Positions 1 through 8,745 of a stretch of 16,254 bases of DNA are shown here, piece by piece (within the stretch, counting starts at the first letter, position 1; each line of letters begins with the position of its first letter). The DNA is from Blakeslea trispora (taxonomy: Eukaryota > Mucoromycota > Mucoromycetes > Mucorales > Choanephoraceae). The stretch spans positions 1 through 16,254 of the forward strand of contig JAIWNE010000253.1 in NCBI GenBank assembly GCA_025331445.1. Direction: 5' to 3'. A program made the position numbers and the translations under genes. Under the pieces are notes generated by a model. It was not told the origin of the DNA. It was given only the letters and a program-made list of their open reading frames with translations, and ran no database searches.

Positions 1-473
1 TGTTCTTAGATAGGCTAAGAGATAAGCTCTATCAAATTTTGATATAAATAAAACTTCTTGCCCATGTCAGATTCTTTACCTTCTCTTTCTTTTTTCTTCA
101 CTCTTCCCCCCCTTTTTATTGAATTCCTCCCCTTCTGTGATTAGCCAAGATGGTGTCCATTATTACTATTTAAATCTTCAAATTAAGCACGCTTTTTGTT
201 TATTACTACATATATATGAATATTAAAAATTACATTCAATCTATATCTGTGTTTATCTTACGTTACCAAATATCGGTCTATTTACACATCTTCAAAAAAA
301 AAAAAGAATGGCTATACTATATCTAAAAGAACCATCAAAATGTCAAGTACTCACTTCTTTCATTACACTACTGATTCACCCTTATCTACCTCAAGAAAGA
401 AAACAGAAAACAACCACCAGAAAATTAACTCTCGATTAAAACAAACCATTAACAAATCCCCCCCTATATAACC

Positions 474-1138
474 ATGAACACCCAATATCAAAATCAATCC
501 TCTCAACCTCAACAGGACCAGCTCTCTTCGGAGCAAGAAACGTACATCAATTCTACTATGATGGACAGCTGGCTTACAGACAGCTTCTCACAATCAGGCT
601 TTTTCTTTTCACAAGACCTGATTCATCTATTATCTCAACAAACAGTTGCCTGATTCACCGCCTATTAGCCACCTGAATCCAAGCAATCACCATCCTCTGT
701 CTCACCTGCTGTACCTTTTTTCCTGATATTCATCCTGCTCTCCTACCACGCACAAGTTCCACGCCGCTCCTCGCCCAAGTACACAACTGTTGACACCAAG
801 TCTAACCCCTGTTCTCTCTTCTCCTACTCCTACTCCTCCCACTCCATCCAACTCTAAGCGTAAAAGTTCAGTGATTGAAGATGAAGATGAAATCGCACTG
901 AAGCGACAAAAGAATACTGATGCTGCTCGTCGATCAAGATTAAAGAAGCTAATGAAAATGGAGTCTTTAGAGAAACGTGTTTCTGAACTTGAGTCAGATA
1001 ATAACCAGTTGATACTCGTATTGCTGTCTTGGAATCCGAAAAATCTGGCTTGGCTTCAAAGGATCATTCTTTGCAAGAAAGAATTCGCGTTTTGGAAGCA
1101 CAACTATCTGAGGCACATCGTGCTCTCACAACCGTTAG
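474..1138 (+). pseudogene. GCN4/CPC1-like bZIP factor, left-arm copy, frameshifted
   Basis: This is the second copy of the gene at 6231-6903. The ATG at 474 opens a Gln/Ser-rich N-terminus that runs to a TGA near 652. A second frame from 790 gives a Ser/Thr/Pro-rich stretch, then the bZIP basic region with NTDAARRSR, and runs on in frame into the leucine zipper through AAAA at 955-958, where the other copy is broken. One missing A at about 1011 then destroys the zipper frame. The expected stop aligns with TAG at 1136-1138. Because its breaks differ from those of its twin, they look like sequencing or assembly errors rather than decay. Confidence 0.75.
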
Positions 1139-1259
1139 AGAATTTAAAGCGAGAAGAATACTTCTTTTTTTTTATTTCCTTATTACAATGAATAAACCAC
1201 ATGTGTTTGATGATCAAGTCTCTTTAAATTATTCATAGTCTAACATAGTGCGCATGGAT

Positions 1260-2738
1260 TCATACGTTATATCGAAATAACCAACTAGCATAATCTAGTT
1301 ATTGATTGTCTTTAGAATTATGTTTTTAAACTTACTATTATTGTGATGTCCATATTTAAGCTCTACCATATGTATAGAATCAGAACGATAAGCAACAGCT
1401 TCTTGAGAAACGTTTGATATGTTTGACCAAGCCTTGATTGACAATGTCAGACAGAGTGTAATGATTTGGCACTGCTAATGCTCTTTTAAATAGAGAAAGG
1501 GAGTTTGTGGTAGGTATTTCAAGATCACCCAATCCGTATATAATCAAAAGAGGACACCCAATATGCTAATAATCTATAAAATCAGTAATCACTTGTGTAG
1601 AAGAAAAAGAGAAAGGGGTTTATTGTCTGTTACCTGAATTTTCGAAAGGGAATCGAACTTATGATTTAATCGACTCAATAACCATTCTAGCAACAGAGAT
1701 GATGAGTGTTCAATACTATAGAATTTGCAGGTCAGTTACGTTGTACTACAGGCAATCGCTTGATAGGAGATAAAATAGGAAAGAAAGGAATGACATTATA
1801 TTCAAAACCAAAGTTGTCATTGAACTGTAGCCTGCTTTTAGAATAAGGTTTTGGCAGGGGTGTCCTATATTGTGCTTCATAAGATCCAAGCAATAACAAT
1901 AGTAATCATACTTTACCAGATGCATTCATATCATGTGCCAATGTAGTAGCCACTCCAGTACCTAATTTGTATAGTTTTCTCTTGTCAATTCATATATTCG
2001 ATAAATGGCTTTTCTTCTCTAGTTTACCAAGTGAATGACCAATCAATGAAATACGATTATTAGGCACTAGAAACAAAACAAAAAGTCTATTTACTAGATA
2101 GAAAAAAGAAAAAAAGCTTTGTTTGAAGTTACCATTCCGTTTGTTTAACCAATCCAATGTGGCTAATGCGTCTAAACGAAGGCCATGCTCGGAAGGTGTA
2201 GACTCTATTGTACCATGAATGTTGCCAATGAGATGAAATTACGTAATACTTGCCTGAATCACCAAAACCTCTGTAATCAATAGCAATGATATGAAGATTT
2301 CTAAATCGATTCATCATTGCTTTTAAATGTTTAGAACTGCTACATGAATTCCGAAATTAAGTAAATTACCTTGTAAAGGTTACTCGCCAAGGTGCAGTAC
2401 GATCAAGTGCATTTCCATGAAATAGATGACAGTATCATAGGCTGGTTCCGAAAGTGCATCATCGTAACATGATCGTCTATCTTGTCTTGGTAACGCAACT
2501 GGTGTTGATCATTAATTGATTTAGGCAAGAAATGCCAGGCACCAATAGTCACGTTATCAGATGTCTGAATTCTAGTGTTTCTTCCATATTATCTGTCATT
2601 CCCTTGTAAGTATACTTGAGCTTTTATTTTCTTTTTTCTTTTATAGCCTACGTCCAAACCCATAATATTCGAGACTTTCAAACTTTGCCCAAGGCCAATG
2701 AACCCATTGCAAAAACATGACACTTTTTTTTTATGCAT
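1260..2738 (-). pseudogene. ABHD12-like alpha/beta hydrolase, left-arm copy
   Basis: This mirror copy of 4626-6109 has its start codon at 2738-2736 and stop at 1262-1260. The same exons, including the YRGFGDS and GHSLG segments and the GC-AG intron, can be followed on the minus strand. It keeps the frame at the end of exon 1 (three A rather than four) and at the DLEIP segment, where the other arm has an extra A. It loses it at the start of the exon after the first well-defined intron, where CAATTG has become CAATG and produces an early TGA. It offers the correct reading at several sites but is not itself intact. Confidence 0.7.
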
Positions 2739-3030
2739 ACAGATGAGTTTGGGTAGTTTGAGCTAATCTTTTTTTTTTTTAAAAAAAAAAGGACTTACTA
2801 TCGTTGACGCGTATCTAAGCTCAAAATACCTATAATGCTCTATTGTTTATGCATAAACAGTTGGTTATATTAACAACCTCAATCATTCGACTTACTACAT
2901 AGGCTAACAAAGCCCAAGAGATAATTTAAGGGCCAATTGAAGCATCTTTTTTTAAGAGAACAAAAACAAAACAAAAAAAATAGACTAAATTTTTACAAGT
3001 AGACAATCTTGAAAATTAGATGACATATAT

Positions 3031-3660
3031 TTATTTTCGTTGTTTACGTCTAGCCAGAGCTCTTTGTCTAATCAGTTCTATTTCTTCTGCACGACGCTTC
3101 TTTGATTTTGTTTCTCCTGTTCTTCCTTTTCTTTCTCTATCTGTTCCTGCTTTTTCTTCTGCTGCTCGGTCTGTTTCTTCTACATTAGGTTGTGCCTCAC
3201 CATTTAGTCTGGTATAAGGTAGTTTTTGGATTCTGTCCTGTCCATGCTTTCACCCAATCCACAAGATTTACTGACGCCTTTCATGACTGCCTTGTTGGTA
3301 TAGAGTAATATGCGTATACAACACCCATTCAATGTCCGCATAATGATTTCTGTCCAAGAGCACACAAAGGATGTAAATGCAATGCTACCAACTCGGTTGA
3401 ATTGACATGGCTGTCATCACTAGAAGCAAGGTATTGATCGGGAGCATAGTGTGAAAAAGACAGCACGATGAGGGCTCTTGTTTGGCCACATTGGTGAAAT
3501 AGCCTGTCAGGAAGGATTGCAGGATAGGCACTGGGTCAGGGACTCTCGCCTCTATCGTTTTCACCTACCCTTCGTTTACTCTTGTTGGACTTTTTTTTGC
3601 GCAGAATCGTGGGTGCACGAGACACACGCAGTTCAAGCTTGTCCATCACTTGAATTAACT
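3031..3660 (-). pseudogene. DEAH-box helicase C-terminal fragment, left-arm copy
   Basis: This mirrors 3702-4336 and is truncated at the palindrome centre. On the minus strand it reads the C-terminal helicase region and ends at TAA (3033-3031). It stays in frame through VNSTELVALHLHP, through the EWVLYTHITLYTNKAVMKG segment and through the basic tail ending ALARRKQRK, in places where the other arm has an extra A, G or A. The region after the HLHP motif still seems to need one frame change in both arms. The N-terminal motor domains are absent from this copy. Confidence 0.65.
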
Positions 3661-3701
3661 GGAATCACAAGGTGCTCAGACAGCATCTCATGTTCGATCT
3701 C
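3661..3701. other. 41-bp spacer at the centre of the palindrome
   Basis: These 41 bases occur once, between the arms. On the + strand they are open and continue in frame into the right arm as helicase-like coding sequence (ESQGAQTASHVRSQ leading into LIQVMDKLEL). The spacer is therefore a piece of the real gene, and the joint to the left arm lies at 3660/3661. Both candidate joints are preceded by a C, which is at most trivial microhomology. The spacer does not resemble the PacBio hairpin adapter as I know it. Confidence 0.85.
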
Positions 3702-4336
3702 AGTTAATTCAAGTGATGGACAAGCTTGAACTGCGTGTGTCTCGTGCACCCACGATTCTGCGCAAAAAAAAGTCCAACAAGAGTAAACGAAGGGTAGGTG
3801 AAAACGATGAGAGGCGAGAGTCCTGACCCAGTGCCTATCCTGCAATCCTTCCTGACAGGCTATTTCACCAATGTGGCCAACAAGAGCCCTCATCGTGCTG
3901 TCTTTTCACACTATGCTCCCGATCAATACCTTGCTTCTAGTGATGACAGCCATGTCAATTCAAACCGAGTTGGTAGCATTGCATTTACATCCCTTTGTGT
4001 GCTCTTGACAGAAATCATTATGCGGGACATTGAATGGGGTGTTGTATAACGCATATTACTTTATACCAACAAGGCAGTCATGAAAGGCGTCAGTAAAATC
4101 TTTGTGGGATTGGGTGAAGCATGGACAGGACAGAATCCAAAAACTACCTTATACCAGACTAAATGGTGAGGCACAACCTAATGTAGAAGAAACAGACCGA
4201 GCAGCAGAAGAAAAGCAGGAACAGATAGAGAAAGAAAAAGGAAGAACAGGAGAAACAAAAATCAAAGAAGCGTCGTGCAGAAGAAATAGAACTGATTAGA
4301 CAAAGAGCTCTGGCTAGACGTAAACAACGAAAATAA
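3661..4336 (+). pseudogene. DEAH-box RNA helicase, C-terminal part only, frameshifted
   Basis: This encodes the end of a DEAH-box ATP-dependent RNA helicase, a family acting in splicing or ribosome assembly. Visible from the left are a helical region (RSQLIQVMDKLEL), a Lys-rich insert, then GYFTNVANKSPHRAVF and HLHP. These match the OB-fold C-terminal domain of DHX33/35/40-type helicases, in which GYF-NVA and IHPSS are conserved. It continues with EWVLYTHI and NKAVMKGVSKI, then a charged tail ending ALARRKQRK at TAA 4334-4336. The RecA domains carrying the ATP-binding and DEAH motifs are missing because the sequence folds back at 3660. Several 1-bp indels, for example the A5 at 4235-4239, break the frame relative to the left arm. 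The exact subfamily is uncertain. Confidence 0.7.
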
Positions 4337-4505
4337 ATATATGTCATCTAATTTTCAAGATTGTCTACTTGTAAAAATTTAGTCTATTTTTTTGTTTTGT
4401 TTTTGTTCTTTAAAAAAAGATGCTTCAATTGGCCCTTAAATTATCTCTTGGGCTTTGTTTAGCCTATGTAGTAAGTCGAATGATTGAGTTGTTAATATAA
4501 CCAAC

Positions 4506-4521
4506 TGTTTATGCATAAACA
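4506..4521. promoter_or_regulatory. 16-bp perfect palindrome with paired forkhead-like sites
   Basis: TGTTTATGCATAAACA is a perfect dyad between the helicase end and the hydrolase start, 105 bp before ATG 4626. Each half contains the forkhead consensus RTAAAYA (ATAAACA). The mirror copy is at 2844-2859. A regulatory role is inference from motif and position only. Confidence 0.35.
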
Positions 4522-4625
4522 ATAGAGCATTATAGGTATTTTGAGCTTAGATACGCCTCAACGATAGTAAGTCCTTTTTTTTTAAAAAAAAAAAAGATTA
4601 GCTCAAACTACCCAAACTCATCTGT

Positions 4626-6109
4626 ATGCATAAAAAAAAAGTGTCATGTTTTTTGCAATGGGTTCATTGGCCTTGGGCAAAGTTTGAAAAGTCTCGAATA
4701 TTATGGGTTTGGACGTAGGCTATAAAAGAAAAAAGAAAATAAAAGCTCAAGTATACTTACAAGGGAATGACAGATAATATGGAAGAAACACTAGAATTCA
4801 GACATCTGATAACGTGACTATTGGTGCCTGGCATTTCTTGCCTAAATCATATTATGATCAACACCAGTTGCGTTACCAAGACAAGATAGACGATCATGTT
4901 TCGATGATGCACTTTCGGAACCAGCCTATGATACTGTCATCTATTTCCATGGAAATGCACTTGATCGTACTGCACCTTGGCGAGTAGACCTTTACAAGGT
5001 AATTTACTTAATTTCGGAATTCATGTAGCAGTTCTAAACATTTAAAAGCAATTGATGAATCGATTTAGAAATCTTCATATCATTGCTATTGATTACAGAG
5101 GTTTTGGTGATTCAGGCAAGTATTACGTAATTTCATCTCATTGGCAACATCTCATGGTACAATAGAGTCTACACCTTCCGAGCATGGCCTTCGTTTAGAC
5201 GCATTAGCCACATTGGATTGGTTAAACAAACGGAATGGTAACTTCAAACAAAGCTTTTTTTCTTTTTTCTATCTAGTAAATAGACTTTTTGTTTTGTTTT
5301 CTAGTGCCTAATAATCGTATTTCATTGATTGGTCATTCACTTGGTAAATAGAGAAGAAAAGCCATTTATCGAATATATGAATTGACAAGAGAAAACTATA
5401 CAAATTAGGTACTGGAGTGGCTACTACATTGGCACATGATATGAATGCATCTGGTAAAGTATGATTACTATTGTTATTGCTTGGATCTTATGAAGCACAA
5501 ATAGGACACCTGCCAAAAGCCTTATTCTAAAAGCAGGCTACAGTTCAATGACAACTTTGGTTTTTGAATATAATGTCATTCCTTTCTTTCCTATTTATCT
5601 CCTATCAAGCGATTGCCTGTAGTACAACGTAACTGACCTGCAAATTCTATAGTATTGAACACTCATCATCTCTGTTGCTAGAATGGTTATTGAGTCGATT
5701 AAATCATAAGTTCGATTCCCTTTCGAAAATTCAGGTAACAGACAATAAACCCCTTTCTCTTTTTCTTCTACACAAGTGATTACTGATTTTATAGATTATT
5801 AGCATATTGGGTGTCCTCTTTTGATTATATACGGATTGGGTGATCTTGAAAATACCTACCACAAACTCCCTTTCTCTATTTAAAAGACATTAGCAGTGCC
5901 AAATCATTACACTCTGTCTGACATTGTCAATCAAGGCTTGGTCAAACATATCAACGTTTCTCAAGAAAGCTGTTGCTTATCGTTCTGATTCTATACATAT
6001 GGTAGAGCTTAAATATGGACATCACAATAATAGTAAGTTTAAAAACATAATTCTAAAAGACAATCAATAACTAGATTATGCTAGTTGGTTATTTCGATAT
6101 AACGTATGA
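4626..6109 (+). CDS. ABHD12/BEM46-like alpha/beta-hydrolase, multi-exon
   Basis: This is a serine hydrolase of the alpha/beta fold, closest by eye to ABHD12 (lysophosphatidylserine lipase) and BEM46-type proteins. Segments in order: TIGAWHFLP, YFHGNALDR, IDYRGFGDS, TPSEHGLRLDALATLDW, then GHSLGTGVATTL with nucleophile Ser at 5337-5339. PLLIIYGLGDLEIP follows, with acidic residue at 5842-5844, then the His in YGHHNN at 6020-6022. Well-supported introns are 4999-5048, 5116-5165 (GC-AG), 5238-5304, 5344-5408, 5454-5514, 5735-5802 and 6033-6074; four in a row are phase 1, flanking exons of only 39-72 nt. ATG 4626 begins MHKKKVSCFLQWVHWPWAK. The exon 1/2 boundary (about 4700-4797) is unresolved, and single-base errors break the frame near the end of exon 1, near 5520 and near 5850. 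I see no membrane helix at the N-terminus. Confidence 0.8.
5116..5165 (+). other. GC-AG intron in the hydrolase gene
   Basis: The donor reads CAG|GCAAGT and the acceptor CAATAG. Removing these 50 nt joins GATTCAG to AGTCTACACC, giving IDYRGFGDSESTPSEHG, which matches the ABHD12 family across the joint. Using the GT three bases further on gives the wrong frame. The left arm has the same donor. Confidence 0.75.
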
Positions 6110-6230
6110 ATCCATGCGCACTATGTTAGACTATGAATAATTCTAAAGAGACTTGATCATCAACACATGTGTTTATTCATTGTAATAAGGAAATAAAAAA
6201 AAAAGAAGTATTCTTCTCGCTTTAAATTCT

Positions 6231-6903
6231 CTAACGGTTGGTGAGAGCACGATGTGCCTCAGATAGTTGTGCTTCCAAAACGCGAATTCTTTCTTGCAAA
6301 GAATGATCCTTTGAAGCCAAGCCAGATTTTTCGGATTCCAAGACAGCAATACGAGTATTCAACTGGTTATTATCTGACTCAAGTTCAGAAACACGTTTCT
6401 CTAAAGACTCCATTTCATTAGCTTCTTTAATCTTGATCGACGAGCAGCATCAGTATTCTTTTGTCGCTTCAGTGCGATTTCATCTTCATCTTCAATCACT
6501 GAACTTTTACGCTTAGAGTTGGATGGAGTGGGAGGAGTAGGAGTAGGAGAAGAGAGAACAGGGGTTAGACTTGGTGTCAACAGTTGTGTACTTGGGCGAG
6601 GAGCAAGGCGTGGCAACTTGTGCGTGGTAGGAGGAGCAGGATGAATATCAGGAAAAAGAGGTACAGCAGGTGAGACAGAGGATGGTGATTGCTTGGATTC
6701 AGGTGGGCTAATAGGCGGTGAATCAGGCAACATGTTTGTTGAGATAATAGATGAATCAGGTCTTGTGAAAAGAACAAGCCTGATTGTGAGAAGCTGTCTG
6801 TAAGCCAGCTGTCCATCATAGTAGAATTGATGTACGTTTCTTGCTCCGAAGAGAGCTGGTCCTGTTGAGGTTGAGAGGATTGATTTTGATATTGGGTGTT
6901 CAT
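6231..6903 (-). CDS. GCN4/CPC1-like bZIP transcription factor, frameshifted in this assembly
   Basis: This is a DNA-binding activator of the GCN4 (cross-pathway control) type, which in fungi switches on amino-acid biosynthesis genes from TGACTCA sites. From ATG 6903 it reads a Gln/Ser-rich N-terminus (MNTQYQNQSSQPQQ), then in another frame a Ser/Pro/Thr-rich stretch with SPPESKQSP. A short acidic patch (EDEDE) precedes the basic region ALKRQKNTDAARRSRLKK, which has the family signature N-x2-AA-x2-SR. The zipper from 6413 down to 6231 has seven leucines spaced exactly seven residues apart and ends HRALTNR-stop. One A too few at 6413-6415 separates basic region and zipper; the left arm has it. 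A second frame change between about 6790 and 6710 occurs in both arms. It converges on the hydrolase, 121 bp away. Confidence 0.8.
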
Positions 6904-6947
6904 GGTTATATAGGGGGGATTTGTTAATGGTTTGTTTTAATCGAGAG

Positions 6948-7070
6948 TTAATTTTCTGGTGGTTGTTTTCTGTTTTTCTTTCTTGAGGTAGATAAGGGTG
7001 AATCAGTAGTGTATGAGAAGAAGTGAGTACTTGACATTTTGATGGTTCTTTTAGATAGTAGTATAGCCAT
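6948..7070 (-). promoter_or_regulatory. Upstream ORF (40 codons) in the bZIP 5' leader
   Basis: An ATG at 7070-7068 opens a 40-codon frame (MAILLSKRTIKMSS...) that ends at TAA 6950-6948, leaving 44 nt before the bZIP ATG at 6903. A TATATATA stretch lies about 90 bp upstream (7160-7168), so a transcript starting below it would carry this uORF. GCN4-family genes are known for uORF-based translational control; that it works here is inference. The left arm has the same arrangement with small indels. Confidence 0.4.
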
Positions 7071-7380
7071 TCTTTTTTTTTTTTGAAGATGTGTAAATAG
7101 ACCGATATTTGGTAACGTAAGATAAACACAGATATAGATTGAATGTAATTTTTAATATTCTATATATATGTAGTAATAAACAAAAAGCGTGCTTAATTTG
7201 AAGATTTAAATAGTAATAATGGACACCATCTTGGGCTAATCACAGAAGGGGGAGGAATTCAATAAAAAGGGGGGGAGAGTGAAGAAAAAAGAAAGAGAAG
7301 GTAAAGAATCTGACATGGGCAAGAAGTTTTATTTATATCAAAATTTTGATAGAGCTTATCTCTTAGCCTATCTAAGAACA

Positions 7381-8173
7381 ACATACAGTTGATTGGCTGG
7401 ATTAATCTAAGTCTTGATGACTCTTCACTGTAAACTCCGAAGATGTGTGGTTTGCCCACTATAACTAGGCCATTCTCTCCTTTTGTTTAAAGGCAAAGCC
7501 TAAAAAGCGAATACCAGAATGATTATACGTCTTTAGTTAGACTTTTTTTTTGTCTTTTAGCTAGTAGAATCGATCTAGTAAAGCAAAGCTATAGTGTATA
7601 ACATAAACCAGAAAATGATAATATTATAAAAAAATTGTTTCTAGCCAATCAGCAAATATGCAGCAGCCCCGCCATCCCGAGAAAATGTCGGAAAATGAAT
7701 AAAATTTAGATGACACGCACACAAACATATCAGAAAATTTTGGTGGTTCATTTGATTGGTACTTTATTTTTTTGTTCATCTTATTTTTTAAGGTTTTTTT
7801 TTTCATGCCTTATCAGTTAAACACACGGTATAATTTAATTAAATCATTTTCTCCACACTTACAAGAGAGTAAGCTTTACTTTCCTTGTTACTTGCACTCA
7901 GCAGATGGATTTACGCGGCTTTTTTATTTTATTTTGAATACAGCGCAACTCTTAGTGACATGCTTCTTTCTTTTCTTTTTTTTTTAAGTGACACCAACTT
8001 ATAAGAATTAGAAGCCAAAAAAGGCAATTAAGACCACACTAAGTCGGACTTTGAGCAGGACATTGGCCTTTTGTTATGGAAGAGATCTTCGCTATATAAA
8101 TATGTCATTCTTGTTTCGATCAACAATTTCCTCTTTTATCTTCTAATCAGCAAGAGTTCGATTTTTACTCGCT
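7381..8173. other. Intergenic, bZIP upstream region
   Basis: This single-copy, AT-rich DNA has no gene I recognise. It begins immediately outside the palindrome and is upstream of the bZIP gene on the minus strand. It holds several T-runs, the TGACTC at 7418 and a TATATAA at 8092-8098. Short open stretches on either strand (for example 7624-7806, minus) are Lys/Asn/Phe-rich, as AT-rich non-coding DNA tends to be. Confidence 0.6.
7418..7423 (+). promoter_or_regulatory. TGACTC, possible Gcn4/CPC1 site
   Basis: This six-base core of the Gcn4 consensus (TGACTCA) is followed by T. It lies about 515 bp upstream of the bZIP ATG and just outside the palindrome arm, and could allow autoregulation. 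A six-base match is weak evidence by itself. Confidence 0.2.
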
Positions 8174-8370
8174 ATGCAATATAGCAAAAATCAGTACGAC
8201 ACTATAGACTTTTGGAGTACCTGGAGGTTACATTATTTTAGACAATTTAAAGCTTTCATCTAATGGTCTCTTTACTTTTCAGGTCTCAATTGCTCTCACT
8301 CTATATTGCAAACATGTTTTGGGCCAGCACTAACTTTTCTATTCCAAAGGTCGTAATTAATGCTTTTTAA
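8174..8370 (+). CDS. Possible spliced 46-aa micro-protein, function unknown
   Basis: ATG 8174 reads MQYSKNQYDTIDFWSTW. If 8227-8282 is removed (donor GTTACA, branch-like CTAAT, acceptor CTTTTCAG), the frame continues as RSQLLSLYIANMFWASTNF and ends at TAA 8368-8370. The two exons total 141 nt, exactly 47 codons. A TATATAA at 8092-8098 sits about 75 bp upstream. The donor is weak and I recognise no homologue, so this may be chance. The second half is rather hydrophobic. Confidence 0.25.
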
Positions 8371-8745
8371 TCAACTCATTGCTTCTCTCTCTTTGAAAGC
8401 AAAATGGCAGATTAATAAGAAGCAAAGATAGTTAACTTGAGGCATACAGAAACTTGAATGTATACGCATGGTTCTCAAGAAGTAGACAAATTACAGCCTT
8501 ACTTTTTTTAAACAAAAGAAAAAAAAATAGCATTTTCAGACTTGACTTTATGTTTGTTGATTAACTGAATCGGTCCGTGGATTATTTTTTGAATCCGCTA
8601 AACAATAAGAGCGCGTAACATTTGATGTAACCTTTTGAGTGACTCCTTTTTTATGCAACCTCCGTTTAGCTAAACCTCACCATTGAGACGAAGACAGGTT
8701 TATTTCTTTTCTTTTTCTTTCTTTAGTATTTTACTATAATTGAAT
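8371..8745. other. Intergenic, upstream region of the 8746 gene
   Basis: No gene is seen. The stretch is AT-rich, with a pyrimidine-rich tract at about 8700-8724 directly before the start codon of the next gene, as is common ahead of fungal start sites. Confidence 0.55.

Larger units (their letters stand above)
1..3660. repeat. Left arm of a ~7.4-kb imperfect palindrome
   Basis: Reading inward from base 1, this arm is the reverse complement of 7380-3702. It contains copies of a bZIP gene (+), an ABHD12-like hydrolase (-) and a helicase 3' part (-). The arm is 19 nt shorter than its partner. Differences are mostly single-base indels, for example AAA against AAAA near 36, one fewer C in two C-runs near 130-147, and AAAA against AAA at 955-958; there are few substitutions. 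Similarity reaches base 1, so the outer end lies outside the window. This is probably a fold-back copy of the right arm rather than an independent locus (inference). Confidence 0.95.
3702..7380. repeat. Right arm of the palindrome, probable true locus
   Basis: This is the partner of 1-3660, in inverse orientation. It is continuous with single-copy sequence after 7380, and at its inner end with a spacer that keeps the helicase frame, so I take it as the genuine chromosomal copy. It still carries frame-breaking indels of its own: A5 at 4235-4239 where the partner has four, an extra A in the run just before the hydrolase exon-1 end, and one A too few at 6413-6415. Confidence 0.95.

Noticed and set aside
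1..60. Telomere or chromosome end
   Set aside because: No TTAGGG-like tandem repeat is present; base 1 is simply inside the palindrome arm.
3020..3217. 65-codon Ser/Phe/Leu-rich frame (+), with a twin at 4159-4347 (-)
   Set aside because: It is the reverse complement of the Lys/Glu-rich helicase tail; the tail has the conserved-looking sense reading.
3478..3893. Two similar open frames of 83-86 codons on opposite strands at the palindrome centre
   Set aside because: They are antisense readings of the helicase fragment, duplicated because the sequence is a palindrome; the true helicase frame is a different one.
5700..5735. GTTCGATTCCC, resembling a tRNA T-loop/B-box
   Set aside because: No matching T-stem, acceptor or anticodon arm, and it lies in a hydrolase exon (KFDSLSKIQ).
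1..7380. Inverted-repeat transposon or integrated element
   Set aside because: The arms hold host-type housekeeping genes with introns, no transposase, integrase or target-site duplication, and the outer ends are not visible.
7259..7459. 66-codon minus frame beginning MGKPHIFGVYSEESS
   Set aside because: It spans the arm boundary, lies in the bZIP upstream region and degenerates into Phe/Leu/Ser from a C/T-rich tract; no homology is recognised.
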